Assembly: GCA_046349315.1 (NCBI GenBank) | Contig: JAXMCQ010000003.1 | Span: 1-64,000, forward strand | Direction: 5' to 3' | From: JAEUMG01 sp046349315 | GTDB lineage: Bacteria; Pseudomonadota; Alphaproteobacteria; Rhizobiales; Aestuariivirgaceae | DNA: 64,000 nucleotides | Part shown: positions 33,269-41,808 of the stretch, piece after piece | Layout of the letters: every line of letters begins with the position of its first letter | How positions within the stretch are numbered: the stretch's first letter is position 1 | Program-made: the position numbers and the translations under genes | The notes under the pieces: generated by a model | The model's database searches: none | Told to the model about the DNA's origin: nothing | What the model saw: only the letters and a program-made list of their open reading frames with translations

Positions 33269-34447
33269 ATGAACGTTCGAACCAACCCCGCCATTTCCGC
33301 CGTGGAGGCGCCGCCGATCGCCGAGGCGATGACGTGGCTGCGGGACGGACCGCGCAACCGGCCCGTGATCAACCTTTGCCAGGCGGTGCCGAGCTATCCA
33401 CCGGCCGAGGCGATGCAGGAAGCCATCGGACGCTTTGCCCGGGAAGACGCGACCAGTCTCTATACCGACATCCTGGGCCTGCCGGCATTGCGGGAGAGCC
33501 TCGCCGCTCACATGAGTGCGGCCTATGGCGGGAGGGTCGCGGCGCAAGACGTAGCGATCACTGCCGGCTGCAACCAGGCCTTCGCGGCCGCCATCATGGC
33601 TTTGGCCGGACCGGGCGACAATGTGATCCTGAGTGCCCCCTATTACTTCAATCACCAGATGTGGCTCGACATGCTGCGTGTCGAAGTGCGCCATCTTCCT
33701 TGCCGGTCGCCCGGCCTTATTCCGAGCCCGGAAGATGCGCTCAGCCACATCGATGCGCGGACGCGGGCGATCGTGCTGTGCTCGCCGAACAATCCGACCG
33801 GGGCGATCTATCCGCCGGCGACTCTTGGCGCCTTCCACGAACTTGTGCGTAGTCATGGCACGGTGCTGGTGCTGGATGAAACCTACAAAGACTTTCGGAC
33901 CGATACCGGAGTTCCGCATGCTCTTTTCGCCTCAGGTGCATGGCGCGACAGCTTCGTGCAGCTCTACAGCTTTTCAAAAGTCTTCGGCATGACCGGCTAT
34001 CGCGTCGGGTCGCTGATTGCCGGTCCTTCGGTCCTGAAGGAAGTCGAGAAGATTCTAGACTGCGTGGCGATCTGCGCGCCGCATATTTCGCAGTCGGCCG
34101 CCTTGTTCGGCCTCGAGAATCTCGACGACTGGAAGGCCGAAAAGATAGCCATGATCCACGCGCGCGCCGATGCCTTGCGGGCCGCCTTTGCGCGAGCCGA
34201 CCTCTCCTACCGGCTTGAGAGTGTCGGCGCCTTCTTCGCCTATGTGCGCCATCCCTTCCCGGGCAAATCCGCCAAGGCCGTCGCGCAGCGTCTTGCCGGT
34301 GAACATGACCTCTTGTGCCTTCCCGGCAGCATGTTCGGACCGGGCCAGGAACACTATCTCCGGCTTGCCTTCGCCAATGTCGACGCCGCGGTCATGCCGC
34401 AAGTCGCCGAAAGACTGGTGGAAAGCCAGACCACTCTCAAATCCTGA
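33269..34447 (+). CDS. PLP-dependent aminotransferase, class I/II
   Basis: A fold-type I aminotransferase of 392 residues from the ATG at 33269. The earlier in-frame sequence runs antisense through the quinone reductase and is not used. Seen: AITAGCNQAFAAAIMAL (PLP phosphate region), SPNNPTGAIYPP, LDETYKDFR (the Asp that contacts the pyridine nitrogen) and SFSKVFGMTGYRVG with the Schiff-base Lys. The family includes aspartate/aromatic and methionine aminotransferases. The substrate cannot be decided from sequence here. The HIT protein gene follows 24 bases later. Confidence 0.9.
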   Translation: MNVRTNPAISAVEAPPIAEAMTWLRDGPRNRPVINLCQAVPSYPPAEAMQEAIGRFAREDATSLYTDILGLPALRESLAAHMSAAYGGRVAAQDVAITAGCNQAFAAAIMALAGPGDNVILSAPYYFNHQMWLDMLRVEVRHLPCRSPGLIPSPEDALSHIDARTRAIVLCSPNNPTGAIYPPATLGAFHELVRSHGTVLVLDETYKDFRTDTGVPHALFASGAWRDSFVQLYSFSKVFGMTGYRVGSLIAGPSVLKEVEKILDCVAICAPHISQSAALFGLENLDDWKAEKIAMIHARADALRAAFARADLSYRLESVGAFFAYVRHPFPGKSAKAVAQRLAGEHDLLCLPGSMFGPGQEHYLRLAFANVDAAVMPQVAERLVESQTTLKS

Positions 34448-34471
34448 CGATCGCCCGCGAGGACTCCCCCC

Positions 34472-34900
34472 ATGCCGAGCTATGATCCGAACAATATCTT
34501 CGCCAAGATCCTGCGCGGCGAGATCCCGAGCCACAAGATCTACGAGGACGAACACACCTTCGCTTTCATGGATATTATGCCGCAGGCCGACGGCCATGCG
34601 CTGGTCATCACCAAGGCGGGCTCGCGCAATCTTCTCGACGCCAACCCGAAGAATTTCGAACCCCTCTTGGCGACGGTGCAGAAGGTGGCGCGCGCCGCGC
34701 AGAAAGCCTTCGGGGTCGACGGCGTGCTCGTCAAGCAGTTCAACGAGGCGGACGCCGGCCAGACAGTCTACCATCTCCATGTGCACATCATTCCGCGGCC
34801 CGCCGGCACGCCTCTCAAGCCGCATTCGGGGCAGATGGCCGATCAAGCCCTGCTCGCCGAACACGCCGCGAAATACCGCGCGGCGCTGGCAGAGGCCTGA
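34472..34900 (+). CDS. HIT family nucleotide-binding protein
   Basis: A 142-residue histidine-triad protein of the HINT/Fhit-related branch. The catalytic triad is in YHLHVHIIPR, near residue 100. Such proteins hydrolyse AMP-conjugates such as adenosine phosphoramidates or acyl-adenylates. N-terminal landmarks are FAKILRGEIPSHKIYEDEHT and FMDIMPQADGHALVI. It ends three bases before the GTG of trmFO. Confidence 0.92.
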   Translation: MPSYDPNNIFAKILRGEIPSHKIYEDEHTFAFMDIMPQADGHALVITKAGSRNLLDANPKNFEPLLATVQKVARAAQKAFGVDGVLVKQFNEADAGQTVYHLHVHIIPRPAGTPLKPHSGQMADQALLAEHAAKYRAALAEA

Positions 34901-34903
34901 GGC

Positions 34904-36310
34904 GTGGCCGGGACGATCCACATCATCGGTGGCGGTCTTGCCGGCTCCGAAGCGGCCTGGCAGGCGGCGCAAGCCGGGGCCAAGGTTGTCCTCCACGAGA
35001 TGCGACCGGTCCGAGCCACGGATGCACACAAGACCGGCGATTGCGCCGAGCTCGTTTGCTCGAACTCCTTCCGGTCTGATGATGCCGATACGAATGCGGT
35101 CGGATTACTCCACGAGGAGATGCGCCGCGCCGGGTCACTCATCATGAGCATGGCGGATCGTCACAAACTGCCGGCGGGCGGCGCGCTTGCCGTCGATCGC
35201 GATGGTTTCGCCGCTGCCGTTACGACGCAATTGCGCGAGCATCTGTTGATCGAATTCGAGCGGGGCGAAATATCGGGTCTGCCGTCGCCTGCGTGGAACA
35301 ACGTCATCATCGCCACCGGCCCCCTCACCTCGCCGGCGCTCGCCGATGCAATCAGAGGTCTCACCGGAGAGGCCGATCTGGCCTTCTTCGATGCGATCGC
35401 TCCCATCGTTCACAGCGACAGCATTGATTTCGACATTGCCTGGATGCAGTCGCGCTACGACAAGGCGGGGCCCGGCGGCACGGGTAAGGATTACATCAAC
35501 TGCCCGCTGGATCGGACGCAATACGCAGCCTTCGTGGAGGCGCTTCTCAGCGGCGACAAGACGAGTTTCAAGGAATGGGAAACCAGCACGCCCTATTTCG
35601 ACGGCTGCCTGCCGATCGAAGTGATGGCCGCGCGCGGACCCGAGACGCTTCGCCACGGACCGATGAAGCCGCGCGGGCTCACCAATGCGCACAAGCCGAC
35701 GGAGAAGCCCTATGCGGTCGTGCAGTTGCGCCAGGATAATCGGCTCGGCACGCTCTACAACATGGTGGGCTTTCAGACGAAGCTGAAGCACGGCGAGCAG
35801 GTGCGCATTTTCCGCAGCATTCCCGGACTCGAGAATGCGGAGTTCGCGCGCCTCGGCGGCCTGCACCGCAACACCTTCATCAACAGTCCGCGTCTCCTCG
35901 ACGGCTCTCTGAGGCTCAAGGCCGAGCCGCGGTTGCGCTTTGCCGGCCAGATCACCGGTGTCGAGGGCTATGTCGAAAGCGCCGCGATCGGCCTCATCGC
36001 CGGGCGATTGGCGGCGGCGCAGGCTGTGGGCGGACAAGGCTCAATCCCGCCCGCGACGACCGCTCATGGCGCGCTTATCAACCACATCACCGGCGGCCAT
36101 ATCGAGACGACCGACGCGCGCGGCTCATCCTTCCAGCCCATGAACGTCAATTTCGGACTATTCCCGCCGGTCGATGCACCGCGCAGCATCGACGGCAAGC
36201 GTCTTTCCCATGCCGAGCGCGCGGTTGCGCGCAAGCAAGCCTATACGCGCCGTGCACTCGCCGATTTCGACGCGTGGCTCGGCGCGGGCCGAGCCATCGC
36301 CGCGGAGTGA
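34904..36310 (+). CDS. trmFO: Methylenetetrahydrofolate-tRNA-(uracil-5-)-methyltransferase
   Basis: A folate- and FAD-dependent enzyme that makes m5U54 in the T-loop of tRNA. The 468-residue protein starts at GTG (34904) with the FAD-binding IHIIGGGLAGSEAAWQAAQ. Two conserved Cys regions are present, AELVCSNSFRSDD and PYFDGCLPIEVMAARG; the latter carries the catalytic Cys. The substrate-binding segment LYNMVGFQTKLKHGEQ is also seen. TrmFO replaces the SAM-dependent TrmA in many alphaproteobacteria. It ends six bases from the convergent OmpA gene. Confidence 0.95.
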   Translation: MAGTIHIIGGGLAGSEAAWQAAQAGAKVVLHEMRPVRATDAHKTGDCAELVCSNSFRSDDADTNAVGLLHEEMRRAGSLIMSMADRHKLPAGGALAVDRDGFAAAVTTQLREHLLIEFERGEISGLPSPAWNNVIIATGPLTSPALADAIRGLTGEADLAFFDAIAPIVHSDSIDFDIAWMQSRYDKAGPGGTGKDYINCPLDRTQYAAFVEALLSGDKTSFKEWETSTPYFDGCLPIEVMAARGPETLRHGPMKPRGLTNAHKPTEKPYAVVQLRQDNRLGTLYNMVGFQTKLKHGEQVRIFRSIPGLENAEFARLGGLHRNTFINSPRLLDGSLRLKAEPRLRFAGQITGVEGYVESAAIGLIAGRLAAAQAVGGQGSIPPATTAHGALINHITGGHIETTDARGSSFQPMNVNFGLFPPVDAPRSIDGKRLSHAERAVARKQAYTRRALADFDAWLGAGRAIAAE

Positions 36311-36316
36311 TCCTCG

Positions 36317-37357
36317 CTATCGATCCGTGCGGGTCAACTCCACGCGCCGGTTGATCGCACGGCCCTGCAGGGTCTTGTTGCTTGCCTTGGGTTCGGCCGC
36401 TCCGACACCGTCCGTCGACAGGCGGTTGGCTGCGACACCGCGGCCAATGAGATCTGCCTTGACCGATTCGGCACGGCGCTTCGAGAGTTGGACATTATAG
36501 CCAGCCTCACCGATCGAATCCGTGTGGCCGGTGATCTCCAGCGTCCATAATGGGTTGTTCTTCAAGGTCACCGCGATGTCGTTGAGCACGGGCACCGAAT
36601 CGCGCCGGATTGTTGCCTTGTCGAAATCGAAATGGATGCCATAGAGGTCGTAGGTGCGCAGCGTCCGCAGCGCCTGTTCCATCTTGGCCCGCTCCGAGGC
36701 GCCCGCCTGCACACGCACGATCTTCTCGGTGCGCGGCGTCTTCTCACCGGTGAATTGAACGCTGTATTGCAGCAGCGCCGGGTTGTTCTTGTTGTCGAGG
36801 AAGTAGAAATCGCCGGCGGCGCGCTTGTTGCCGGCGCCAAAATTGCCGACCGCGTGGACCGCCGGCACCTGGATGAGATCGCCTTCCACGACCACGGGGA
36901 TCATCACGCGCTTTTCGGCAAGCGTGAATTCGCCGGGCATGGTCGCCATGGCCTCGTTATACATGAGGTTTGAGGCGGCGCGGCCGGTCGAGCGTAATTC
37001 CTCGAGAACACTTCCGGAAGTCCCGAGAACCGTTGTGCCTTCGATGATCAGCGGCATCTTGGGGCTGTAGCCGAGCACTAAAGTTCGCGCGTTATCGCGA
37101 TCGGCAACCAGCACGCGGCGCACCGCGACCGTACCGCGCGAGCTCGAATAGTTGATGTCGAAGGTCTGCGGCGTGACTTTCGCAAACTGCATCCAGGATT
37201 CGGCGTCAGGCCCATAGGCATTGGTCCAGGCGGTGGTGATCAATGCACCGTTGTTTGGCATGAAAGGTCCCAGATCCTGGGCCTTTGCAGCCAGACCGAA
37301 ATAAGCCAGCAGCACTAGCGCAAGCGCCGCGTGTCCAATCTTATGTAGAAAAATCAT
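36317..37357 (-). CDS. OmpA-family outer-membrane/periplasmic protein
   Basis: A 346-residue protein with a signal peptide (MIFLHKIGHAALALVLLAYF...AKA). An uncharacterised ~200-residue N-terminal domain follows, then a C-terminal OmpA peptidoglycan-binding domain beginning IHFDFDKATIRRDSVPVLND and containing EITGHTDSIGEAGYNVQLSK. The central domain is predicted beta-rich and shows no motif I recognise. It probably links an outer-envelope component to peptidoglycan. It is a second OmpA-domain gene in the window, unrelated in its N-terminal part to the Ig-repeat one. Confidence 0.85.
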   Translation of the reverse strand: MIFLHKIGHAALALVLLAYFGLAAKAQDLGPFMPNNGALITTAWTNAYGPDAESWMQFAKVTPQTFDINYSSSRGTVAVRRVLVADRDNARTLVLGYSPKMPLIIEGTTVLGTSGSVLEELRSTGRAASNLMYNEAMATMPGEFTLAEKRVMIPVVVEGDLIQVPAVHAVGNFGAGNKRAAGDFYFLDNKNNPALLQYSVQFTGEKTPRTEKIVRVQAGASERAKMEQALRTLRTYDLYGIHFDFDKATIRRDSVPVLNDIAVTLKNNPLWTLEITGHTDSIGEAGYNVQLSKRRAESVKADLIGRGVAANRLSTDGVGAAEPKASNKTLQGRAINRRVELTRTDR

Positions 37358-37440
37358 GGAATCCCCCGGTTTGATGAGCTGTTGTTAGCCCACGCCCCAG
37401 CGCTTCTCAAACTGAGTTTTGGCGGAATGGCGTGCTTCTT

Positions 37441-37463
37441 TTGTTGACTTATAAGATCAACAA
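37441..37463 (+). promoter_or_regulatory. Operator-like palindrome upstream of the YdhS-type flavoprotein
   Basis: TTGTTGA and TCAACAA flank nine bases (CTTATAAGA), giving a TGA-N9-TCA core. This matches the published spacing of the RirA 'iron-responsive operator' of Rhizobiales, but the core is short and could serve another repressor. It lies 36 bases before the chosen ATG and includes a TTGACT that could act as -35. Confidence 0.45.
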
Positions 37464-37498
37464 AATAGACTATAGCTATGAATCGAAGGAGACCTGTT

Positions 37499-38857
37499 AT
37501 GCGGGCGGGCAGGAAGCGGATCATTGTAATCGGGGGCGGAGCGAGCGGCACTCTCATCACCTACCACCTGCTGCGCTCCCAGCGCGCTGACGCGAGTGTG
37601 ACCATTATAGAGAGTGCAAGCCAGCTCGGATTCGGATTGGCTTATTCGACCCGTGATCCGGGCCACCTGCTCAACGTCCGCAACGCCAATATGAGCGCAT
37701 TGTCGGACGATCCTGGCCACTTCCGCCGCTGGCTCGCCCGCGACCGCGGCGTATCGCAGGATGCTGTTGAGCCCGAAGGCTTCGCCAGCCGCCAGGCCTA
37801 TGGGCGCTATATCGCCTCCCTCATTGACGACGTACGCGCGCGCCACACCGGCGATGGTGGTTTCGAGGTCAAGCGTGGCGTCTGCATCGGTCTATGGGAG
37901 TCTCCCGAGGGCGTCAGGGTACGGCTCGCCGACGGGCGCAATGTTCAAGGTGACCTGGCCATCATAGCGACCGGTCATGACCCTGATCGCGCTCCAAACC
38001 TAACCGATCCATGGCGCAGTAATCCCGAGGCGACGGACAGTCGCACCGACCCCATCATTGTCCTCGGCTCGGGCCTCACCATGGTCGACTATGTGTGGAC
38101 AGTGTTGGCCCACGGTCACACAGGCCCAATTCACGTTCTGTCGCGGCGCGGGCTTCTGCCATCCGTCCACCAGGCCGTCCACGCACGTTCATATGACGTT
38201 AGAGATCTGCCAGCGACTGAATCACTCGCGGAACTTTTGGGCTGGGTTCGCACACAGGCCGGCTCAGATTGGCGAAGTGTCATTGATGGATTGCGTCCGC
38301 ATACGCAGGCGATTTGGCAGAGACTCTCGAACGAAAATCGCTCGCGTTTCCTCCGTCATGCCCGGCCCTGGTGGGACGTCCATCGCCATCGCATGGCGCC
38401 GGATATCGCCAAGATCATCTATGGCGCCATCTCGGCAGGTCAGATACGCCTTCACGCTGCAAAAGTGTCAACCGTCGAGCAGGATGACCAGGGCTATCGA
38501 GTCAAATTCCGGCCGCGCGGTCAGACCAGGCTTGAACAGCTTCATGCCGCGCGTGTCGTAGACTGTACCGGTTTGCCGACCGATCCGATCAAGTCGCGCA
38601 ATCCCCTCACTTCACACCTCCTTGCCACCTCTTTGGCACGTCTCGATCCCTTGGGTCTCGGTCTTGAATTCGGCCATGACTGTGCTCTTGTCGCAGCCGA
38701 TGGCACGCCGTCTCGCCGGATCTTCGGCATCGGCCCCGTCACGCGCCCGCAGTTTTGGGAGATCATCGCAATTCCCGATATCCGCAACCAATGCGCAGCG
38801 CTCGCCGATAAGCTCTCTCTTGACACGCGCACACGCACGCAAAGAACAGCCGCCTAA
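37499..38857 (+). CDS. FAD/NAD(P)-binding protein, YdhS-like
   Basis: A predicted flavin-dependent monooxygenase or oxidoreductase of the FAD_NAD-binding group related to lysine/ornithine N-hydroxylases and E. coli YdhS. Seen: N-terminal FAD site IIVIGGGASGTLITYHLLRS, the YSTRDPGHLLNVRNANMSAL segment typical of the group, a second nucleotide-binding GSGLTMVDYVWTVL, and ARVVDCTGLPTD. The ATG at 37499 follows AAGGAG by seven bases. The ATG at 37478 lacks an RBS. An acyltransferase gene follows after 84 bases. The substrate is unknown. Confidence 0.83.
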   Translation: MRAGRKRIIVIGGGASGTLITYHLLRSQRADASVTIIESASQLGFGLAYSTRDPGHLLNVRNANMSALSDDPGHFRRWLARDRGVSQDAVEPEGFASRQAYGRYIASLIDDVRARHTGDGGFEVKRGVCIGLWESPEGVRVRLADGRNVQGDLAIIATGHDPDRAPNLTDPWRSNPEATDSRTDPIIVLGSGLTMVDYVWTVLAHGHTGPIHVLSRRGLLPSVHQAVHARSYDVRDLPATESLAELLGWVRTQAGSDWRSVIDGLRPHTQAIWQRLSNENRSRFLRHARPWWDVHRHRMAPDIAKIIYGAISAGQIRLHAAKVSTVEQDDQGYRVKFRPRGQTRLEQLHAARVVDCTGLPTDPIKSRNPLTSHLLATSLARLDPLGLGLEFGHDCALVAADGTPSRRIFGIGPVTRPQFWEIIAIPDIRNQCAALADKLSLDTRTRTQRTAA

Positions 38858-38941
38858 GGCCGGATCGACGGTCACGAGACTGTCAGCAAACAGCCATAGT
38901 TTCGCATGACGGCCTGAACGATGCCGTGAGGATTGCGAAAC

Positions 38942-39862
38942 GTGACTTTGAGCCTAAGCCTGCCGCGGCGCACGCGCACCGACGGAAACGAACCCATAAA
39001 CTTCTCCTATTCGCGTCCGGAACACTCCATTCTGCGCCGCGTACTCATTCGCGGCAGCGAATTCGTGAGCGGCCAACCCCGCCTCAAACGCCTCTACGCC
39101 GAGTTCCGCAACAATCCGCAGACCGATGAAGGCTTCTTCGATGCCGCGGTGCGCTTGCTCGAACTCGACATCCACTGCGATACCGCTGCACTTCGAACCG
39201 TACCTGCCACAGGGCCAGTCGTCTTCGTCGCCAACCACCCTTATGGCGTGCTCGATGGCATCATTCTCTGCTGGCTCGCCGCTCAGTGCCGTCCCGACTT
39301 GCGAGTCCTCGTTCACAGCCTCCTCTGCCAGCCGCCGGAATTGCGCGAGATATTCCTGCCGATCGACTTCGGCCCGACCGAGGAAGCGCGCGCGACCACC
39401 TTGCGGGCACGGGCCAATGCACTGCGGTGGCTGCGCGAAGGCCATGCCATCGGCGTCTTTCCGGGCGGCAGCGTCGCGACAAGTCTCAAGCCCTTCCGGG
39501 GTATAGCCCTTGACCCGGCGTGGCATCCCTTCATTGCCAAGCTCATCGTGAATACGGGTGCAACGGTCGTGCCGGTTTACTTCGCCGGGCAGAATTCACG
39601 CCTGTTCCAAGTCGCGAGTCACCTCAACTATACGGCGCGGCTTTCACTCCTCTTCCGCGAGACGGCGCGGCGGATTGGCAGTCGCGTCGATGTGGCGATT
39701 GGTGCGCCAATCCCATATTGCGAGCTCGAAGGCTTCGAGAGCCGCCGAGACCTCTTGCTCGAATTGCGCCGGCGGACACTCGCGCTCGCGGCCGATCTCG
39801 GCAGGCCAATCTCTGACCATCGCGCGGAATTCGCGTTTCCGCGGCATATCAAATTTGATTGA
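38942..39862 (+). CDS. Lysophospholipid/ornithine-lipid type acyltransferase
   Basis: A PlsC-like 1-acyltransferase homologue of about 306 residues. The catalytic block NHPYGVLDG is a variant HX5D arrangement common in the OlsA/hemolysin-associated branch. The acceptor-binding block is GVFPGGSVATSLKPF. A GTG at 38942 with GAGGA nine bases upstream is the best start; a TTG at 38933 is possible. There is no clear TM helix, so it is probably a peripheral membrane enzyme acting on lysolipids. It lies downstream of the YdhS-like gene on the same strand, possibly as one unit. The acyl acceptor is not determined. Confidence 0.8.
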   Translation: MTLSLSLPRRTRTDGNEPINFSYSRPEHSILRRVLIRGSEFVSGQPRLKRLYAEFRNNPQTDEGFFDAAVRLLELDIHCDTAALRTVPATGPVVFVANHPYGVLDGIILCWLAAQCRPDLRVLVHSLLCQPPELREIFLPIDFGPTEEARATTLRARANALRWLREGHAIGVFPGGSVATSLKPFRGIALDPAWHPFIAKLIVNTGATVVPVYFAGQNSRLFQVASHLNYTARLSLLFRETARRIGSRVDVAIGAPIPYCELEGFESRRDLLLELRRRTLALAADLGRPISDHRAEFAFPRHIKFD

Positions 39863-40013
39863 TTCCTCCCTCCACCACCGAAGGTGGGGAGGGTGGCGCG
39901 AAGCGCCGAGTGGGGTTATGCCAAAACTCCTAGCGCCAACTAGTAGCCACACGCCACCCGTCACGCTGGCGCGTGATGCCCTCCCCGCGCTGGCACGCGG
40001 CCGAGGGATGAAG
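39863..40013. repeat. Multi-hairpin intergenic palindromic element
   Basis: About 150 bases between two convergent genes contain several stems: CCCTCCACC/GGTGGGGAGGG around ACCGAA, GGCGC-GAA-GCGCC, TCACGC-TGGC-GCGTGA and CCGCG-CTGGCA-CGCGG. The composition and layout match dispersed palindromic repeats common in Rhizobiales intergenic regions. It may also act as a bidirectional 3' end. Confirmation needs other copies from the genome. Confidence 0.7.
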
Positions 40014-40015
40014 CG

Positions 40016-41749
40016 TCACTCCCTCACCACCAGCCAGAAAGTAGCGCCGCGCAGGATGGGAATGTCGCCCTTATCGCCATAGAGCTCGGTCAACACCATG
40101 TCGGCATCGGGCGCGACTGTAATGCGCAATGGGCTGCCATCCGTGATGCCGCCTGACTCGGCCTTTTGCATAAGCGTCGGGATTGCGATCTTCCAATTGC
40201 GCGCGCCCCAGACGATGGTTAGGTCAGTCTTGTCATAGGTCGCCGAGGCTTCATCGCCCGTCGTGACGCTTCCCGCGGTATAGGCGCGGATGGGGCCGAG
40301 AAGATGGCCCGCGCCAGTGATTGCCGTCGAAATCGGGCGATTGGCGCTGAAGCTCACATAGGTGGGTGCGGTCTGATACTCATTGAGGTTCAACGCATCG
40401 GCCAGCGCATTGGTGAGGTTCCAACCGGTCTCGCCTTTGGCGAAGGGGTCATTGGATTTCCCGGCAAACAGCGGTCGCAACCGATCAAGCCCGTCGACCT
40501 TGTTCAGCGTGTCGAGGAGCGAGCGGATCTGGCTTTTCGTATCGTTCGGGATATCGGGCAGCGTCTCGGCCAATCGCTGGTCCTCGCCCACCATCTTGTT
40601 CTCGGTGAGCAACTTGGTCAGCCGCGCAAACTGATCGCTGATCGTCAGCCCGTTGGCTCCCCAGGGGCCGCCTGCGCCGATCAGCACCAGCACGGCGAAG
40701 CTGCCGAGCAGCATGCGCATGTCGGCACGGTTGCGGCGAATGGCGAGGTAGAGAGTGACCATAGCGAGCCAGATCGCCACGATGACAAGCCCATAGCGTT
40801 CGGGCGTCACGCCATAGGCGCTGATGCGTTCCCACACCGCGATGACGAGCAGGATCGCCGGCACGATGGTCAGCCAGAACCAGCCCTGCACGAACCAGCG
40901 CAGCAATCGGCTGCCGGTTTCGCGCCACGGCCAGGCGATCAGCCAGGCGCCGGTGCCGCCGAGGGCAAAGATCGTCACCATGAGGCCGATCTGGTTTTTC
41001 GGGAGGTTGCCGTCGAGCACGATCTTGACCGCATAGGCATGCAGGATCAGCGCATAGACCAGCGCCATCGGTACCAGGACGTAATTGACCAGCACCGATA
41101 TGCCGCGCTCGAGCAAGGTGTCGCGCTGGTCGGCAATATGGACCTCTTCGCTCAGGTCCCGCGGGGCGAGCGACAGTCCATAGATCGGCGCGATGAGCGC
41201 CGCGGCCGTCGCCCAGATATGGCCGTGGAGTTCGTTCGGGAGCCCAGCCTCGAAGAGGAAGTTGAGGCTTTCGACGATCGCCGATAGGCCGGCAGCGAAG
41301 ACGACCCCGACGAGGACGGCCAACAGGGCGGCGAGGCCAAGCCTGAGGTTAAAGAGCCACAGCGCCCCCTGCTTGGCCCCCGGCCGCAGGAAGCCGGCAA
41401 TCATCAGGGCCGGCAGCAAGCCGGCGAACATGAAGATCCACGAGACGTGCAGGCCCCCGGCGAAATAGGACGAAGTGCCGACCAGGGCTGCAGCAATCAA
41501 GGCGAGCAGGAAGGACAGGCCCGCTCCAATCCCGCGCCCCAGGGCGAAGTAGTGGAGCGCACCGGCGGCCATGAAGGCCGAGGCACCGGCGAGGTAGACG
41601 GGATTGTCGGCGTTCCAGCCCTCTTCCACGTACCGGGCGATATCGAGATTGGCATAGACGACGAGGAGAAGGGAAATCAGGACGGGGACGGGGAATCGGG
41701 CTGCCGTCTGCGAAAGGTCAGGGATCAAACGAGACAGGCGGCTCAGCAT
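40016..41749 (-). CDS. DUF4153-family multi-pass membrane protein
   Basis: A 577-residue membrane protein of unknown function. The N-terminal ~370 residues contain about ten to twelve hydrophobic helices (FPVPVLISLLLVVYANLDIA first, FAVLVLIGAGGPWGANGLTI last). The C-terminal ~200 residues are soluble and probably periplasmic. The LAPRDLSEEVHI-type loop and the ending are typical of DUF4153 proteins. The only clear neighbour is the phytoene-synthase-like gene upstream on the same strand, 59 bases away. I infer no specific role. Confidence 0.78.
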   Translation of the reverse strand: MLSRLSRLIPDLSQTAARFPVPVLISLLLVVYANLDIARYVEEGWNADNPVYLAGASAFMAAGALHYFALGRGIGAGLSFLLALIAAALVGTSSYFAGGLHVSWIFMFAGLLPALMIAGFLRPGAKQGALWLFNLRLGLAALLAVLVGVVFAAGLSAIVESLNFLFEAGLPNELHGHIWATAAALIAPIYGLSLAPRDLSEEVHIADQRDTLLERGISVLVNYVLVPMALVYALILHAYAVKIVLDGNLPKNQIGLMVTIFALGGTGAWLIAWPWRETGSRLLRWFVQGWFWLTIVPAILLVIAVWERISAYGVTPERYGLVIVAIWLAMVTLYLAIRRNRADMRMLLGSFAVLVLIGAGGPWGANGLTISDQFARLTKLLTENKMVGEDQRLAETLPDIPNDTKSQIRSLLDTLNKVDGLDRLRPLFAGKSNDPFAKGETGWNLTNALADALNLNEYQTAPTYVSFSANRPISTAITGAGHLLGPIRAYTAGSVTTGDEASATYDKTDLTIVWGARNWKIAIPTLMQKAESGGITDGSPLRITVAPDADMVLTELYGDKGDIPILRGATFWLVVRE

Positions 41750-41808
41750 TTCAGTCTTCCCAATTTCACGAACCTCCTATATTCGTGAATTATGGTCTAA
41801 TTTGGGCT

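Noticed and set aside
40304..41287. 327-codon plus-strand frame antisense to the DUF4153 gene
   Set aside because: Charged, repetitive shadow of hydrophobic codons on the real strand.
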